From contig JAPLKQ010000206.1 of the NCBI GenBank assembly GCA_026387995.1, positions 9,009-17,035 on the forward strand: a DNA stretch of 8,027 nt, read 5' to 3'. The DNA comes from Bacillota bacterium. GTDB lineage: Bacteria > Bacillota_I > Bacilli_A > RFN20 > CAG-826. The notes beneath the pieces were generated by a model. The model did not search any database. It saw only the letters and a program-made list of their open reading frames with translations, and was not told the DNA's origin. Shown here in pieces: positions 6,995-8,027 of the stretch. A program made the translations under genes and the position numbers. Each line of letters begins with the position of its first letter. The first letter of the stretch is position 1.

Positions 6995-8027
6995 GCGAAA
7001 ACAAGTTTAAGCTGACTTCCCATTACGTCCCAACCGGCGATCAACCGACCGCCATCAAAGAACTGGTCGAAGGCCTTAGAGAAGGCAAGAAGATGCAGGT
7101 CCTTTTAGGCGCAACCGGAACCGGTAAAACTTTTACAGTCGCTAATATCATCCAGCAAGTTCAAAAACCTACGCTCGTCATGGTTCATAACAAGACCTTG
7201 GCGGGACAACTTTATGCTGAATTTAAAGAACTCTTCCCGGAAAACCGGATTGAATATTTCGTCTCGAACTTCGACTTCTATCAACCAGAAGCGTATATGC
7301 CGAAAACGGACACCTATATTGAAAAAAACGCCGTGATGAACGACGAAATCGAAATGTTACGTACTTCTGCGATTAACTCTGTTTTGGAAAGACGGGATAC
7401 GATTATTGTTGCCTCCGTTGCCTCCATTTATGGCTTAACCGATCCCGCCGAATACAAAAACCTGGTCTTCGATATCCGCGTCGGCGAGACCATCAACCGC
7501 AAAAAGTTTTTTAAGGCCTTGGTCGACGCCCAATATAAACGTAATAACCTTGATTTGGCCCCTGCCAGTTTCCGCGTCCGCGGAGATATTATCGAAATCG
7601 TCCCGCCGAGTTCGATTGATTACTGCATCAAAATCGATACTTTCGGCGACGAAATCGAACGGATCGCCATGGTAGACTCGTTAACCGGTGAATTAAAGCA
7701 TACCTATCAAACGTATCCCATTTTCCCGGCCTATGCCCACGCCTCGACGCGTGACCGCGTTTCCAAAGCCTGCAAAACGATTGCCGTCGAACTTGAAGAG
7801 CGTCTTGCCTATTTCCACGAAAATAACAAATTGATTGAAGAGCAGCGTCTCGAAATGCGCACCCGCCAAGACATGGAATCGCTCCAAGAGTTTGGCATCT
7901 GCCCAGGCATCGAGAACTACGCCCGCCATATTGACCAACGTCAAGCGGGGGACCGGCCTTTCTGCCTACTCGATTACTTCCCAAAAGATTTCTTGCTGGT
8001 CGTTGACGAAAGCCATGTCAGTTTCCC
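6991..8027 (+). CDS. uvrB: Excinuclease ABC subunit B (3' end beyond the window)
   Basis: The first 345 codons are present, about half of the usual 650-670. UvrB is the damage-verifying helicase of nucleotide excision repair: it is loaded by UvrA, clamps one strand with a beta-hairpin, and recruits UvrC. Visible are Walker A GATGTGKT (40-47), motif Ia HNKTLAGQL (66-74), the hairpin base FVSNFDFYQPEAYMP (90-104), TDTYIEK (106-112), SVASIYGL (142-149) and motif II DESH (339-342) at the edge of the window. The hairpin tyrosine cluster, SYYDYYQPEAY in E. coli, is SNFDFYQPEAY here, so the position of Tyr92 is Asn93. The start ATG overlaps the yitT stop (ATGA) with only a weak AGAAG upstream, so translation probably depends on coupling. 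uvrA often follows uvrB in Firmicutes. The frame is open to the last base with no disruption. Confidence 0.96.
   Translation, partial: MSENKFKLTSHYVPTGDQPTAIKELVEGLREGKKMQVLLGATGTGKTFTVANIIQQVQKPTLVMVHNKTLAGQLYAEFKELFPENRIEYFVSNFDFYQPEAYMPKTDTYIEKNAVMNDEIEMLRTSAINSVLERRDTIIVASVASIYGLTDPAEYKNLVFDIRVGETINRKKFFKALVDAQYKRNNLDLAPASFRVRGDIIEIVPPSSIDYCIKIDTFGDEIERIAMVDSLTGELKHTYQTYPIFPAYAHASTRDRVSKACKTIAVELEERLAYFHENNKLIEEQRLEMRTRQDMESLQEFGICPGIENYARHIDQRQAGDRPFCLLDYFPKDFLLVVDESHVSF

Noticed and set aside
7628..7984. Long antisense open frames over uvrB (and another at 6337-6669 over yitT)
   Set aside because: They lie wholly inside well-conserved genes, have low-complexity compositions without recognisable domains, and follow from the codon bias of the sense strand.

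Overview
The window is a stretch of housekeeping chromosome from a low-to-mid-GC Gram-positive-type bacterium, roughly mid-40s %GC by eye. The order comFA-comFC then secA-prfB, with uvrB nearby, is typical of Firmicutes (class Bacilli). Several protein details lean towards the Erysipelotrichia/Mollicutes side of that class. Examples are the SecA C-terminal region reading LRSYAQANPLQDYV and the UvrB motif VHNKTLAGQL. UGA is still a stop codon: it ends the sua5-like fragment, ends the yitT gene, and is the recoded codon of prfB. All recognisable tryptophans are TGG and RF2 is encoded, so this is not a UGA=Trp mollicute. Placement in an uncultured Bacilli/Tenericutes-like lineage is inference.

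Bases 1-540: the last 16 codons of an upstream gene resembling Sua5/TsaC (tRNA t6A synthesis) overlap the start of rpiB by ATGA. rpiB encodes a LacAB/RpiB-type sugar-phosphate isomerase and ends at a clear rho-independent terminator. Bases 577-2374: comFA (DNA-uptake helicase) and comFC (phosphoribosyltransferase-fold competence protein) overlap each other. Bases 2375-2515: intergenic region with an extended -10 promoter for the next unit. Bases 2516-8027: secA, prfB (in two frames joined by a programmed +1 shift), a yitT-family membrane protein, and the first 345 codons of uvrB. The gaps are 1 base or overlaps, so these four genes probably form one transcript.

Functionally this combines pentose phosphate metabolism, natural transformation, Sec secretion, translation termination and nucleotide excision repair. 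The neighbours are not obviously one pathway. The secA-prfB pairing is conserved in Firmicutes, whereas yitT between prfB and uvrB looks lineage-specific.

I found no mobile element, CRISPR array, tRNA/rRNA or novel multi-gene system. The points worth a second look are local: a prfB frameshift site that keeps CTTTGAC but lacks the usual upstream Shine-Dalgarno-like stimulator, a UvrB with Asn at the damage-probing tyrosine (Tyr92 of E. coli), an RpiB with Asp at the usual catalytic His, and a strong ribosome-binding site for comFC buried inside the comFA helicase motif VI.
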